Assembly: GCA_005808475.1 (NCBI GenBank) | Contig: SYLY01000333.1 | Location: 1 to 64,000, forward strand | Direction of reading: 5' to 3' | Source: Acidobacteriota bacterium | GTDB lineage: Bacteria; Acidobacteriota; Terriglobia; Bryobacterales; Bryobacteraceae | Length of the DNA stretch: 64,000 bases | In this document: positions 34,810 through 43,200 of the stretch, one piece after another | How the letters are laid out: every line of letters begins with the position of its first letter | Position numbering within the stretch: the first letter of the stretch is position 1 | Notes under the pieces: generated by a model | What the model saw: the letters and a program-made list of their open reading frames with translations, nothing else | The model's database searches: none | Told to the model about the DNA's origin: nothing | Translations under genes and position numbers: made by a program

Positions 34810-37800
34810 ATGAGTCTTCGCGCGGTGCTGCCGCTGCTGCTTTGTTCCGCGATGTTCGCCCAGAACACCGCCACCATTTTCGGAACCGTGCGTGACGCCG
34901 GTGGCGCGGTGGTCCCCGGCGCGCCGGTGTCGGCTGCCCACGTCCAGACGGGCGCTGTCCGCACAGCCAATACCAACGGCGAGGGCGACTACGTGTTCGT
35001 CCAGTTGCCCGTTGGCTCCTACACGGTCCGCGCGTCGGCTTCCGGATTCAAGGAGTCCGTCCAAACCGACCTTCTGCTGCAGGTGAGCGAGAACCGCCGC
35101 GTCGACTTCGCCCTGCAAGTGGGCCAGGTGACCGAACGTGTCGAAGTGGAGGCCGCCGCCGCGCAGGTGGAAACCCGCACGGGGACGATCGGCGAAGTCA
35201 TCGACTCCCGCCGCATCGCCGACTTGCCGCTCAACGGCCGCAATCCCGTCCAGTTGCAGTTGCTCGTTCCCGGCGTTGGACGCCGCGGCGGCCGCGATCA
35301 ACAGCAGAACGAAACCGTCTCCGTCAACGGATCGGCGTTCCGCGGCAACAACTACGCGCTCGACGGCGGCGACAACCACGACCCGTTCTTCAACACGCCC
35401 GCCCCGTTCCCCAATCCCGACGCGTTGCAGGAGTTCTCCATCGAAACCAACGGCTATGGCGCCGACAAGGGCCGCAACGCCGGCATCTTCGTCAGCGCGG
35501 TCACCAGATCCGGAACGAACGATTTCCATGGAGCGGCCTTCGAGTACCTCCGCAACGAGAAGCTGAACTCGCGCGACTTCTTCGCCGTATCGGTTCCCCC
35601 ATTCAAACGGAATCAATACGGCGGAACGCTCGGCGGCCGCATCCGGCGCGACAAGACGTTCTTCTTCGGGTCCTTTCAAGGCACGCGCGAACGCAGCGCT
35701 CCCGGCACCACATCGGCGCTCGTGCCCACCGCCGCCATGCGCCGCGGCGACTTCTCCGCGCTGCGCACCGTGGTGCGCGACCCCAACGGCGGAAACTTCC
35801 CGGGCAACACGATCCCCGCCAGCCGTGTGTATCAGCCGTCCGTCAAGTTCCTGGACACATTCATTCCGCTTCCGAACCGCGCCGACGGACTACTCAGCTT
35901 CGCCAGCGCGCAAGCGATCGACGACGATCAGATCGTCGGCAAGGTGGACCATCAGTGGAACGCCGCCCACCGGCTCAGCTTCCGCCTCTTGTGGAACGAC
36001 AACGCGACCAAACAGGCCGTGGGAACCATCCCGAATCTGCTCGCCAACATCCCGTACAAGAATTGGAACGGCACGGCCAGCGACACGTGGATCGCCAGCC
36101 CCACCATCGTGAACTCGCTGACCGTCACCATCCAGAACATCGAACGGAACCAATCCGCGATCACTCCCGGCAACGTTGGCTGGCGCGACTTCGGATCGGG
36201 CATCGTCCGCGCGCACCGCGAGGACACCGTCGCCGCCACCGACACCAACGTGATCGGCTATTTCTACGCCTTCACCCGGCATCCTTTGTACCAGCAGCGC
36301 TACTTCTATCACGTGCGCAACGAAACGTCCGTCAGCCGCCGCGCGCACCTGATCAAGTTCGGAGGCGAATGGCGCTACGACGAAGTGGACCGCCGCGAGC
36401 GGTTCCAGGGCGATCCGGCGATCGCCTTCCGCGGCCAGATTACGGGCGATTCCATGGCGGACATGATGGTTGGCCGGCCCGACTCGGTCAACCAGAACTC
36501 CGGCGCCGAAAGCTATCCCGTGGGCAAGGAAGTCAGCCTCTTCTTCCAGGACGACTGGAAGCTGGCCAGACGGCTCACCGTGAATCTCGGCGTGCGATGG
36601 GACCCGTTCCTGCCTCCGCCCGACAAACGGGGAGCGGGCGCGATGTTCCGGGCCGGCCAGCAGTCCGCCTACTATCCGCGAGCGCCTCTGGGTCTGGTGT
36701 ACTGGGGCCAGGATCCGTCCGTGCCGAAGAAGTACGGCTTCGGCAACATCCTGAACAACTGGGGGCCGAGAATCGGCTTCGCGCTCGATCCCACCGGCTC
36801 CGGCAAATCGAGTGTGCGCGGCGGCTACGGGATTTTCTACGGCGCGCGATCGTTGCAGATGGTCGGCGGCGGCGGTCCCGGTTTCGCGCTCACGACGAAC
36901 ATGAATCCGGTTCCGGGCGGGATGGCCAATCCCTACCAGTCGATCGGCGGCAACCCGTATCCGTTCGATCCGCCCCAAACCCCGGAGGCGCGGCGCGACT
37001 TGACCTTCGTGCGCCCGGTCACGGTGGGCGGCTGGGACGCGAGCTTCCGCAACGCCATCGTCCAGCAATGGAACGCCAGCCTCCAGCGCCAAGTGTGGAG
37101 CAGTTGGGTCTTCCAGGCCGCCTATGTCGCCAGCAAGGGCAACCATCTCGAAACCACCCGGCAACTCAATCCGGGGATCTTCGGCCGCGCCGGCAACCTG
37201 CAACAGCGGCGGCCGTTTCCCGACTTCACCGCCATCGGCAACAGCAGCGCCGAGGGGAACTTCACCTATCACTCGATGCAGCTCAGCGCCAACAAGCGGC
37301 TGACAAAAGGACTATCGGCGATGGCGAGCCTCACCTGGGGCAAGAACATCGACAACGTGGCCGATCCCCAGGACGGGTCCGATTTCCGCCGGGAAAAGGC
37401 GATCTCGCCGAACAACATCGCCCGCCGCTTCGTGGGCAGCTTCATCTGGGAACTGCCGCGCTACCGGGCTTCGAATCCGCTCCGCTTCGCGCTCGACGGA
37501 TGGGAGTGGAACGGCATCGTCTCGCTCGAGTCCGGACTCTCGTTCAACGTAATTAGCGGACGGGATAACTCGGGCACGGGCATCAACTTGGACCGCCCCG
37601 ATCTGGTGGGCAACCCGAGGCTCGACACCGGACGCGCACGAGGCGAGCTCATCGCGAGATTCTTCAATCCGGCCGCGTTCGCGCAGAACGCCGCGGGGAC
37701 GCTCGGCAACTCGGGCAGGAATCCGCTGGTTGGACCCGGCGAGGCCATGGTCGACATGGGGCTGGTGAAGACGTTCGCCATCACCGAGCGCCAGCGGATC

Positions 37801-37944
37801 AAGTTCCGGGCCGAGGCGTTCAACGCGTTCAACCGCGTGAACCTCGACAACCCGGTGGGTAATCTGCTGGCGCCCAATGTGGCGCGCATCACCGGCGCGG
37901 GTCCTCCGCGCGTGTTCCAGTTGGCGCTTCGCTATGAATTTTGA
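34810..37944 (+). CDS. TonB-dependent receptor-like protein with carboxypeptidase-regulatory domain
   Basis: A 1044 aa outer-membrane protein: signal peptide (LRAVLPLLLCSAMFA), regulatory domain (ATIFGTVRDAGGAVVPGAPV), plug-like part (RIADLPLNGRNPVQLQLL, YALDGGDNHDP), and a barrel ending VFQLALRYEF. A decayed partial copy of its 3' end lies downstream at about 38380-38628, near a second peptide gene, so this locus has been duplicated. It is convergent with the peptide micro-ORF ending at 37959. Confidence 0.9.
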   Translation: MSLRAVLPLLLCSAMFAQNTATIFGTVRDAGGAVVPGAPVSAAHVQTGAVRTANTNGEGDYVFVQLPVGSYTVRASASGFKESVQTDLLLQVSENRRVDFALQVGQVTERVEVEAAAAQVETRTGTIGEVIDSRRIADLPLNGRNPVQLQLLVPGVGRRGGRDQQQNETVSVNGSAFRGNNYALDGGDNHDPFFNTPAPFPNPDALQEFSIETNGYGADKGRNAGIFVSAVTRSGTNDFHGAAFEYLRNEKLNSRDFFAVSVPPFKRNQYGGTLGGRIRRDKTFFFGSFQGTRERSAPGTTSALVPTAAMRRGDFSALRTVVRDPNGGNFPGNTIPASRVYQPSVKFLDTFIPLPNRADGLLSFASAQAIDDDQIVGKVDHQWNAAHRLSFRLLWNDNATKQAVGTIPNLLANIPYKNWNGTASDTWIASPTIVNSLTVTIQNIERNQSAITPGNVGWRDFGSGIVRAHREDTVAATDTNVIGYFYAFTRHPLYQQRYFYHVRNETSVSRRAHLIKFGGEWRYDEVDRRERFQGDPAIAFRGQITGDSMADMMVGRPDSVNQNSGAESYPVGKEVSLFFQDDWKLARRLTVNLGVRWDPFLPPPDKRGAGAMFRAGQQSAYYPRAPLGLVYWGQDPSVPKKYGFGNILNNWGPRIGFALDPTGSGKSSVRGGYGIFYGARSLQMVGGGGPGFALTTNMNPVPGGMANPYQSIGGNPYPFDPPQTPEARRDLTFVRPVTVGGWDASFRNAIVQQWNASLQRQVWSSWVFQAAYVASKGNHLETTRQLNPGIFGRAGNLQQRRPFPDFTAIGNSSAEGNFTYHSMQLSANKRLTKGLSAMASLTWGKNIDNVADPQDGSDFRREKAISPNNIARRFVGSFIWELPRYRASNPLRFALDGWEWNGIVSLESGLSFNVISGRDNSGTGINLDRPDLVGNPRLDTGRARGELIARFFNPAAFAQNAAGTLGNSGRNPLVGPGEAMVDMGLVKTFAITERQRIKFRAEAFNAFNRVNLDNPVGNLLAPNVARITGAGPPRVFQLALRYEF

Positions 37945-37958
37945 GGGCCGCCAACGGG

Positions 37959-38024
37959 TTAGATTCCCCGCTGGTTGTGATTGGTCGCCAGGCCACCGCT
38001 CTTGACGCGAGTCTTGGTATTCAT
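37959..38024 (-). CDS. Micro-ORF 2: 21-residue peptide of the KTKT...NHNQ type
   Basis: ATG at 38024, stop TAA at 37959, 21 residues, too short for normal gene finders. The peptide begins MNTKTRVKSGG and ends NHNQRGI. A strong Shine-Dalgarno (AAGGAGAG) lies about seven bases upstream. It is 62 percent identical to the peptide at 38629-38694, and several differences between the two are synonymous codon changes, which argues for selection on the protein. No signal peptide; basic and polar. Function unknown. It lies 14 bases beyond the convergent TonB receptor stop. Confidence 0.7.
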   Translation of the reverse strand: MNTKTRVKSGGLATNHNQRGI

Positions 38025-38074
38025 GTTCGCTCTCCTTTCCCTTTTTCTCCGGGGCTCCATCGCCCTCACTCACT

Positions 38075-38255
38075 GACGCGCGGCGGGGGTGGCGTTTCGT
38101 GTCAGTGTCGCGGGAATTTTCTTTCCGGCATCGTGGAGCGTATGAACGCGCCGCGGCAGCGGGGGGGAAAGGGAGACGGCGGGATTGGGAAGAGCGGCTC
38201 CCGGCCGCCCCGTCCAGTCCGCGATTCCGCCGGAACGCATCTCACTCCGGCGGGC
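38075..38255 (-). pseudogene. Decayed copy of a TPR-gene 3' end
   Basis: On the minus strand this stretch, upstream of micro-ORF 2, aligns by eye with the last roughly 120-170 bases of the intact TPR gene (38732-38900). The shared parts include the codons for the final KxxxE-S-E-R-K segment and the sequence just past the stop (GTGAGTGAG then GCG). It has many substitutions and indels and no open frame. Boundaries are approximate. Confidence 0.45.
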
Positions 38256-38259
38256 GCTA

Positions 38260-38325
38260 CTACACGCCGCGCTGGTTAGGGTTGAGCCTCGTGCCGCCGC
38301 TTTTCACAGGGGTCTTGGTCTTTTC
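38260..38325 (-). pseudogene. Micro-ORF 3: third peptide copy lacking a start codon
   Basis: The frame ending at TAG 38260-38262 reads KTKTPVKSGG then NPNQRGV, clearly related to micro-ORFs 1 and 2. The expected ATG is missing: where the others read GCGAACATG or similar, this copy has GCGAAAAG, as if CATG had been lost. The GGGAGGG ribosome-binding stretch is still visible. The invariant NHNQ is altered to NPNQ. It is most likely a decayed copy. Confidence 0.6.
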
Positions 38326-38379
38326 GCCCTCCCATGAATATGCTGGATCGCCCGGCCCGGTTCGCTCGAAGATGTTCTT

Positions 38380-38628
38380 TACTAGCCGCACGCGGCTGAC
38401 CGGCCGGCGGGCGTGGAACCGCTTCGCGCTCGAGACAAACTCGGGCGCGGACGTCCACTGGGACCGCCCCGGGCGTTGTGGGCAATCCTGGGCTCGACGC
38501 CCGGTTGAATGCCAGGCGAACTCATCGCCTGGCGCCACCTCCACCACCCGAGTCCGGTCAACCCGTGGATCGATCGCTGGCGCCGAATGTGGTGGGAGGC
38601 ACGGCTGAGGTGGGCGGTCGAGCGCGAG
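38380..38628 (+). pseudogene. Decayed copy of the TonB receptor 3' end
   Basis: Bases 38425-38530 align with 37560-37650 of the intact receptor (shared TGGACCGCCCCG, GTGGGCAA, GGCTCGAC, GAACTCATCGC and similar). Bases 38565-38590 align with the later CTGGCGCC-AATGTGG segment near 37868-37882. About 180 bases between these blocks are missing, and frames are broken. It ends next to micro-ORF 1, just as the intact receptor ends next to micro-ORF 2. Confidence 0.6.
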
Positions 38629-38694
38629 CTACAGTCCGCGCTGGTTGTGGTTGTCGCTGAGGGCGCCGCTCTTCAGACGAGTCTTGGTCTTCAT
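38629..38694 (-). CDS. Micro-ORF 1: 21-residue peptide of the KTKT...NHNQ type
   Basis: ATG at 38694, stop TAG at 38629. The peptide begins MKTKTRLKSGA and ends NHNQRGL. An excellent Shine-Dalgarno (AAAAAAGGAG) sits eight bases upstream, and the frame starts 37 bases after the stop of the TPR gene on the same strand, so the pair looks like an operon. Paralogous to the micro-ORF at 37959-38024. No signal peptide and no Cys. It could be a secreted or modified peptide, a signal, or a small regulator; nothing in the sequence decides. Confidence 0.72.
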   Translation of the reverse strand: MKTKTRLKSGALSDNHNQRGL

Positions 38695-38731
38695 GGGTGT
38701 TTCTCCTTTTTTCGAGCGCCGTCGCTCTCAC

Positions 38732-39847
38732 TCACTCGTGCGCCATCGTGGCGGGTTTCCGCTCACTCTCCCGATTTTTTTCCGCCGCCTCCAAACGGCC
38801 GGCCAAGCCGCGGCACGCGAGCGACTGGGGGTGGCTGGGCAGACAGTTGGCCTCGAACGCCGCCGCCGCGCTCCGAGCCAGGCGAAGCGCCTCCCCTCGA
38901 TCGCCGTCCCGCTCGAGCATCGCCGCCAGACACGCAGCGGACAAAGCCGTATCGGGACTACCCGGTCCGAGCAACTCGACCTTCATCTCGTAAGCCTGCC
39001 GGAACAGCGTCTCCGCCTCCAGCCGATCGCCGGAATCGCGCCGCAGCGCCGCCAAATTGTGCAGCGTGCTCGCGACCTCGTAGTGCTCGTCTCCAAACCG
39101 CCGCCGCCAGACCTCGAGCGCGCGCCGGTAGATTCTCTCGGACTCGGCCGACGGACCGCCCTCGTCGAGCAGCGCGGCCAGGGCCACCGCGTCCGCCGTC
39201 GCCTCCGGCGAATCCTCGCCCAGTTCGCGCGACCGGATCTCCCAGGCGCGCCGCGCCCAGGGAATCCCCTCGGCAAAGGCGCCGCGCGCATGATGCAGTC
39301 CGCCGAGGTTGTGGTAGAGCGACGCCATCCCTGGCCCGTCCTGGCCGTGGACCGGAAGCAGGATCGCCATCGCCCGGCGGTAGGCCGCCTCGGCCAGATC
39401 GAATTCGCCGCTGAACTTGTGGAACATGCCGAGCGCATTGAGCGCCGCCGCCGTATCGGGATGTTCCGCGCCCAGACCCGTCTCCGCCCCGCGCACCGCC
39501 TCGAGGACGGCGTGCCGCGCCTCGCCGAACCGGCCGAGCGCGCGTAGCGACGCCGAAAGCGTCTGCCAGGCTCGCGCCTCGATGATTGCGACGGTCTCGT
39601 CGCGCTCCGGCGCCTTGGCGAGGATCGCCACCGAACCGCGGGCCGCGCCGGCGGCATCCTCGTAGCGGCAGGTGGTTTCGAAGAGATCCGCCAGTTCGGC
39701 CAGCAGGTTCGCCGCGTCGAGCGTGTCCGGCCCGTCTTCCCGCTCGACGACGCTCAACGCCCGCGCGAGTGCGTCGATGGCGGACGTGTAGTCGCCCCGG
39801 TCGGCATGTTCCCACGCCTCTTCCTGTAGCCGGACGGAGTCGCTCAT
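38732..39847 (-). CDS. TPR (kinesin-light-chain-type) repeat protein
   Basis: About 371 aa, no signal peptide, so probably cytoplasmic. It consists of six or more 42-residue TPR_12-type repeats (AWEHADRGDYTSAIDALARALSV; NLLAELADLFETTCRYEDA; LNALGMFHKFSGEFDLAEAAYRRAM; LYHNLGGLHHARGAFAEGI; LHNLAALRRDSGDRLEAETLFRQAY). Such repeats bind peptides or short linear motifs, which fits the adjacent micro-ORF in the same operon. ATG 39847 is preferred; an in-frame TTG lies at 39856. It is divergent from the gene at 39913 with a 65-base gap. Confidence 0.82.
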   Translation of the reverse strand: MSDSVRLQEEAWEHADRGDYTSAIDALARALSVVEREDGPDTLDAANLLAELADLFETTCRYEDAAGAARGSVAILAKAPERDETVAIIEARAWQTLSASLRALGRFGEARHAVLEAVRGAETGLGAEHPDTAAALNALGMFHKFSGEFDLAEAAYRRAMAILLPVHGQDGPGMASLYHNLGGLHHARGAFAEGIPWARRAWEIRSRELGEDSPEATADAVALAALLDEGGPSAESERIYRRALEVWRRRFGDEHYEVASTLHNLAALRRDSGDRLEAETLFRQAYEMKVELLGPGSPDTALSAACLAAMLERDGDRGEALRLARSAAAAFEANCLPSHPQSLACRGLAGRLEAAEKNRESERKPATMAHE

Positions 39848-39912
39848 ATACGACAAAGCGGCGTCCGATGCGAAATCCGCTCACGCCCTCGCGCTAAAAT
39901 GTAAATTTCCCG

Positions 39913-41283
39913 ATGAGATCCGCGGTTTTCGTTCTCGCCTGCGCGAGCCTCCATGCCCAATGGGACCGGTTTCGCGGGCCGAACGGATCGGGCGTGAGCA
40001 AAGAGGAGAACCTGCCAGCCGAGTTCGGCCCCGCGAAGAACGTGGCGTGGAAAGTGGCGGTCCCGTTCGGCCGCTCTTCACCCGTAGCCGCTGGCGGCCG
40101 CATTTTCCTGACGGCGGTGGACGGCGGCAAGCTCACGACGCTCGCCTGGGACGCTGCCTCGGGACGCGAGCTTTGGCGGCGCGTTTTGCCGCGGATGCGG
40201 GAGCAGCCCGTCTACAAGGCGAACGACGCGGCTTCGCCCACGCCCGCCGCCGGTCCGGACGCGGTGTACGTTTTCTTTCCCGATTCGGGGCTCGCCGCCT
40301 ACTCGTTCGACGGGAAGGAGCTTTGGCGCCACCCGTTGGGGCCGTTCGACAGCTTCTACGGAATCGCATCTTCGCCGGTATTCGCGGGCGGATCGGTGTA
40401 TCTGCTTTGCGAGCAGGCGAGCGATTCGTTCCTGCTGGCGGTGGACGCCAAGACGGGCCGCCAACGGTGGAAAACCGCGCGCCCTGGCGGCTTGGATGGA
40501 TGGTCCTCACCGGTTGTGCACGGAGAACGCCTGCTGATATTCGGCACGACTCGCATGGAGGCGTTCTTCCTCGCCACGGGCGAGCGCGACTGGTGGATTC
40601 CCATCTCCTCCAACGGCTCCCTGGGGACTCCCGTGATCTTCGGCGAAACGGTGATTGTCGCCGCGAGCGGGTCCGATCAGCCTTGGATGCCCACCTGGGA
40701 TGCGACGCTCGCCAAGCTCGACAAGAACCGCGACGGCAGGCTTTCCCACGAAGAGTGCAAGGACGAGAAGGACTGGTTCGAGCACTTCGGTTGGGTCGAT
40801 TCCAACCACGACCGGTTTCTGAGCGGCGCCGAGTGGAACGCCGCACGATCGCTTGGAGCGGGCGAGTACGGCCTCCTGGCGATCGCGCTCGGTGGCAAAG
40901 GGCGCCTGCCGGAGTCCGCGGTTCGGTGGCGGGTGAAGCGCGGCGTCCCGTACGTTCCCGCTCCGCTGGCATATGAAGGAGCGATCTTCATGATCAAGGA
41001 CGGCGGGCTGTTCACGGCGCTGGATCCGGCGACCGGAGCGGCGGTGAAACAGGGCCGCGCGCCGGGAGCGGGTGGCCAATATCTGGCGTCGCCAGTGGCC
41101 GCTGACGGCAAAGTGTACACCGTCAGCGAAGAAGGCAAGTTCACTGTCTGGAAGGCGGGTTCGTGGGAACCGCTGGCGTCCAACGACATGGGCGAGGAGT
41201 GCCACGCGACGCCGGCCATCGCCAATGGCCGGATTTTCGTGCGTACGCGGAGTTCGCTGTACGCCTTCCAGGCGCGCCGGTGA
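39913..41283 (+). CDS. PQQ-like beta-propeller protein with inserted EF-hand pair, secreted
   Basis: A 456 aa protein with a signal peptide (RSAVFVLACASLHA, cleaved before QWDRFRGPNGSG). PQQ/YncE-like blades follow (WDAASGRELWRRVL; SFDGKELWRHPLG; DAKTGRQRWKTA). A pair of calcium-binding EF-hand loops is inserted at residues 270-281 (DKNRDGRLSHEE) and 296-307 (DSNHDRFLSGAE). It resembles the secreted outer-membrane-assembly-type propellers of Planctomycetes and Acidobacteria. Its stop overlaps the nrfH start (GTGA), so it is translationally coupled to nitrite reduction; an electron-transfer or scaffold role is inference. Confidence 0.82.
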   Translation: MRSAVFVLACASLHAQWDRFRGPNGSGVSKEENLPAEFGPAKNVAWKVAVPFGRSSPVAAGGRIFLTAVDGGKLTTLAWDAASGRELWRRVLPRMREQPVYKANDAASPTPAAGPDAVYVFFPDSGLAAYSFDGKELWRHPLGPFDSFYGIASSPVFAGGSVYLLCEQASDSFLLAVDAKTGRQRWKTARPGGLDGWSSPVVHGERLLIFGTTRMEAFFLATGERDWWIPISSNGSLGTPVIFGETVIVAASGSDQPWMPTWDATLAKLDKNRDGRLSHEECKDEKDWFEHFGWVDSNHDRFLSGAEWNAARSLGAGEYGLLAIALGGKGRLPESAVRWRVKRGVPYVPAPLAYEGAIFMIKDGGLFTALDPATGAAVKQGRAPGAGGQYLASPVAADGKVYTVSEEGKFTVWKAGSWEPLASNDMGEECHATPAIANGRIFVRTRSSLYAFQARR

Positions 41284-41720
41284 GCCGGCTGCCTGCGCTG
41301 CTCGCGATCGCGGTGGGGGCCACCGTTGGCCTGGCCGCGTACACCTTCCAGTTCGCGAAAGGGTTGGCGTACATGAGTAACGATCCCGCCGCGTGCGCCA
41401 ACTGCCACATCATGGGAGACTACCTGAAATCGTGGCAGCAGTCGCCGCACCATGTACGCGCGGTCTGCAACGACTGCCACACGCCGCACTCGTTCTTCGC
41501 CAAATGGATCACCAAGGCCGACAACGGCTGGAATCATTCGGTCAAATTCACGCTCGGCAACTTCGCCGAGCCCATTCGTCTGCGCCCGGTCAATGCCGTG
41601 AAACTGAGAGACAACTGCGTCGCGTGCCATCGCGACATCGTCTCCGAAATCCGGCACGGCCGGGACGAAATCGAGTGCACCCGCTGCCATGCCGGCGTAG
41701 GCCACGGTCCCCGGAGATAA
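41280..41720 (+). CDS. nrfH: Cytochrome c nitrite reductase small subunit NrfH
   Basis: A 146 aa membrane-anchored tetraheme cytochrome of the NapC/NrfH family. It has one N-terminal helix (LPALLAIAVGATVGLAAYTF) and four CxxCH sites (CANCH, starting at residue 39, then CNDCH, CVACH, CTRCH). NrfH takes electrons from menaquinol and passes them to NrfA. The GTG start at 41280 overlaps the stop of the propeller gene. The nrfA gene begins five bases after the stop. Confidence 0.95.
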   Translation: MSRLPALLAIAVGATVGLAAYTFQFAKGLAYMSNDPAACANCHIMGDYLKSWQQSPHHVRAVCNDCHTPHSFFAKWITKADNGWNHSVKFTLGNFAEPIRLRPVNAVKLRDNCVACHRDIVSEIRHGRDEIECTRCHAGVGHGPRR

Positions 41721-41725
41721 GCTAA

Positions 41726-43039
41726 ATGCCCCGTTCCGTCTATTTGATCCTCATCGCGGCTTCGGCCGCCGCCATGTTCGGCGTCGCGGCGCTGCTCATG
41801 AACATCCGCGAGCGGAAGGAGGAAGCGCAGTTCACCTATCTGCCGTTGGCCCACATCACCGAGGACACGGTGGATCCGGCCGAGTGGGGCAAAACCTTCC
41901 CCCGCGAGTACGACGGCTACAAGCGAACCGTCGACACGGCCCGCACCAAGCACGGCGGCAGCGAGGCGTTCCAGAAGCTGGACACCGATCCCAAGCTCCG
42001 CCGCATCTTCGCCGGATACGCCTTCGCGCTCGACTATCGGGAGGAGCGCGGCCACGCCTACTCGCTCGCCGATCAGGACATCACCGAGCGAACCAAGAAG
42101 AAGGTCCAGCCGGGAAGCTGCCTGCACTGCCATGCGTCCGTCCTTCCCGCGTACCGCGCCCAAGGCGGCGGCGACATCATGAAGGGCTTCGACGCGGTGA
42201 ACGCGATGACGTTCGCCGACGCACGCAAACTGGTGACGCACCCGATCTCCTGCCTGGACTGCCACGATCCCAAGACCATGGCGCTCCGTGTGACGCGCCC
42301 CGGATTCCTGAACGGGATCAAGGCGTTCAAGAAGTCGCAGGGGGTGGAGAACTACGATCCCAACGCGATGGCTACGCGCCAGGAGATGCGCAGTTTCGTC
42401 TGCGGCCAATGCCACGTGGAGTACTATTTCGCCGGCGCGGGCAAGACGGTCACCTACCCCTGGGCGAAAGGGCTGAAGGTGGAAGAAATCGAAGCCTATT
42501 ACGACGAGGTGAAATTCAGCGACTGGAAACACGCCGAAACCGGCGCGCCGGTGCTGAAAGCGCAGCATCCTGAGTTCGAGCTGTGGAGCCAGGGCGTCCA
42601 CGCGCGCGCCGGTGTCGCCTGCGCCGACTGCCACATGCCGTACAAGCGGGAGGGCGCAATGAAGATCAGCGATCACCATATTCGCAGCCCCATGCTAAAC
42701 ATCGACAAGGCGTGCCTGGTCTGCCATCCCTTCGCGGCCGAGGAGATGAAGGCGCGCGTCGAGACGATCCAGGACCGTAACGAGCGGCTGCTGGCGCGGG
42801 CCGAAACGGCCCTGCTCGAGCTCTACGACGAAGTGGCGGCGGCCAAATCGCGCGGGGCGGACGACGCGCAACTCGCGGCGGCGCACAAGCTCCAACGCCA
42901 GGCGCAGTTCCGCGCCGACTTCGTGGCCGCCGAAAATTCGATGGGATTCCACGCACCGCAGGAAGCCGCGCGGATCCTGGGCGAAGCGATCGACTACGCC
43001 CGGCAGGGCCAGGTCGCGGCGTCGAAGGTCAAGCGGTAG
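41726..43039 (+). CDS. nrfA: Ammonia-forming cytochrome c nitrite reductase NrfA (CXXCH type)
   Basis: A 437 aa periplasmic pentaheme enzyme, reducing nitrite to ammonium with six electrons. Heme sites: CLHCH (132-136), CLDCH (176-180), CGQCH (226-230), CADCH (299-303) and CLVCH (330-334). The first, catalytic-site heme has His where classical NrfA has Lys (CXXCK), so this is a CXXCH-type enzyme. Active-site surroundings CHVEYYF and QHPEFELWSQGVH are present. An uncleaved N-terminal helix (YLILIAASAAAMFGVAALLM) suggests membrane attachment. It forms an operon with nrfH. Confidence 0.95.
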   Translation: MPRSVYLILIAASAAAMFGVAALLMNIRERKEEAQFTYLPLAHITEDTVDPAEWGKTFPREYDGYKRTVDTARTKHGGSEAFQKLDTDPKLRRIFAGYAFALDYREERGHAYSLADQDITERTKKKVQPGSCLHCHASVLPAYRAQGGGDIMKGFDAVNAMTFADARKLVTHPISCLDCHDPKTMALRVTRPGFLNGIKAFKKSQGVENYDPNAMATRQEMRSFVCGQCHVEYYFAGAGKTVTYPWAKGLKVEEIEAYYDEVKFSDWKHAETGAPVLKAQHPEFELWSQGVHARAGVACADCHMPYKREGAMKISDHHIRSPMLNIDKACLVCHPFAAEEMKARVETIQDRNERLLARAETALLELYDEVAAAKSRGADDAQLAAAHKLQRQAQFRADFVAAENSMGFHAPQEAARILGEAIDYARQGQVAASKVKR

Positions 43040-43122
43040 CCGCAAAAGACCCGCCATCTCCTGTCTGAAGGATCGGGGGGAGGTTTCCGCCTCTCTCCGC
43101 ATTGGCAGGAGGATCGATTTTG

Positions 43123-43200
43123 GTGAAGAGATACGCCGCGCCAGCCGTGATCGGTTTGCTCGTCCTGTTGCAAGCCAGACCTGCGTCTGGCCAGGGTTGA
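43123..43200 (+). CDS. Orphaned signal peptide ORF upstream of the barrel gene
   Basis: GTG at 43123, with AGGAGG at 43107-43112, opens a 25-codon frame that is a textbook signal peptide (KRYAAPAVIGLLVLLQARP then ASG). It ends in TGA at 43198-43200, directly followed in the same frame by the barrel gene. It was probably once the N-terminus of that gene. A palindrome CCAGAC/GTCTGG lies just before the stop. Confidence 0.65.
   Translation: MKRYAAPAVIGLLVLLQARPASGQG

Noticed and set aside
38260-38547. A 95-codon frame containing micro-ORF 3
   Set aside because: Its N-terminal two thirds are antisense to the decayed receptor copy; only the last 20 residues match the peptide family.
43198-43200. 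Selenocysteine reading of the TGA in the barrel gene
   Set aside because: No convincing stem-loop follows at the usual distance, the site is at a signal-peptide junction rather than an active site, and this family has no known selenoproteins. A nonsense change is simpler.
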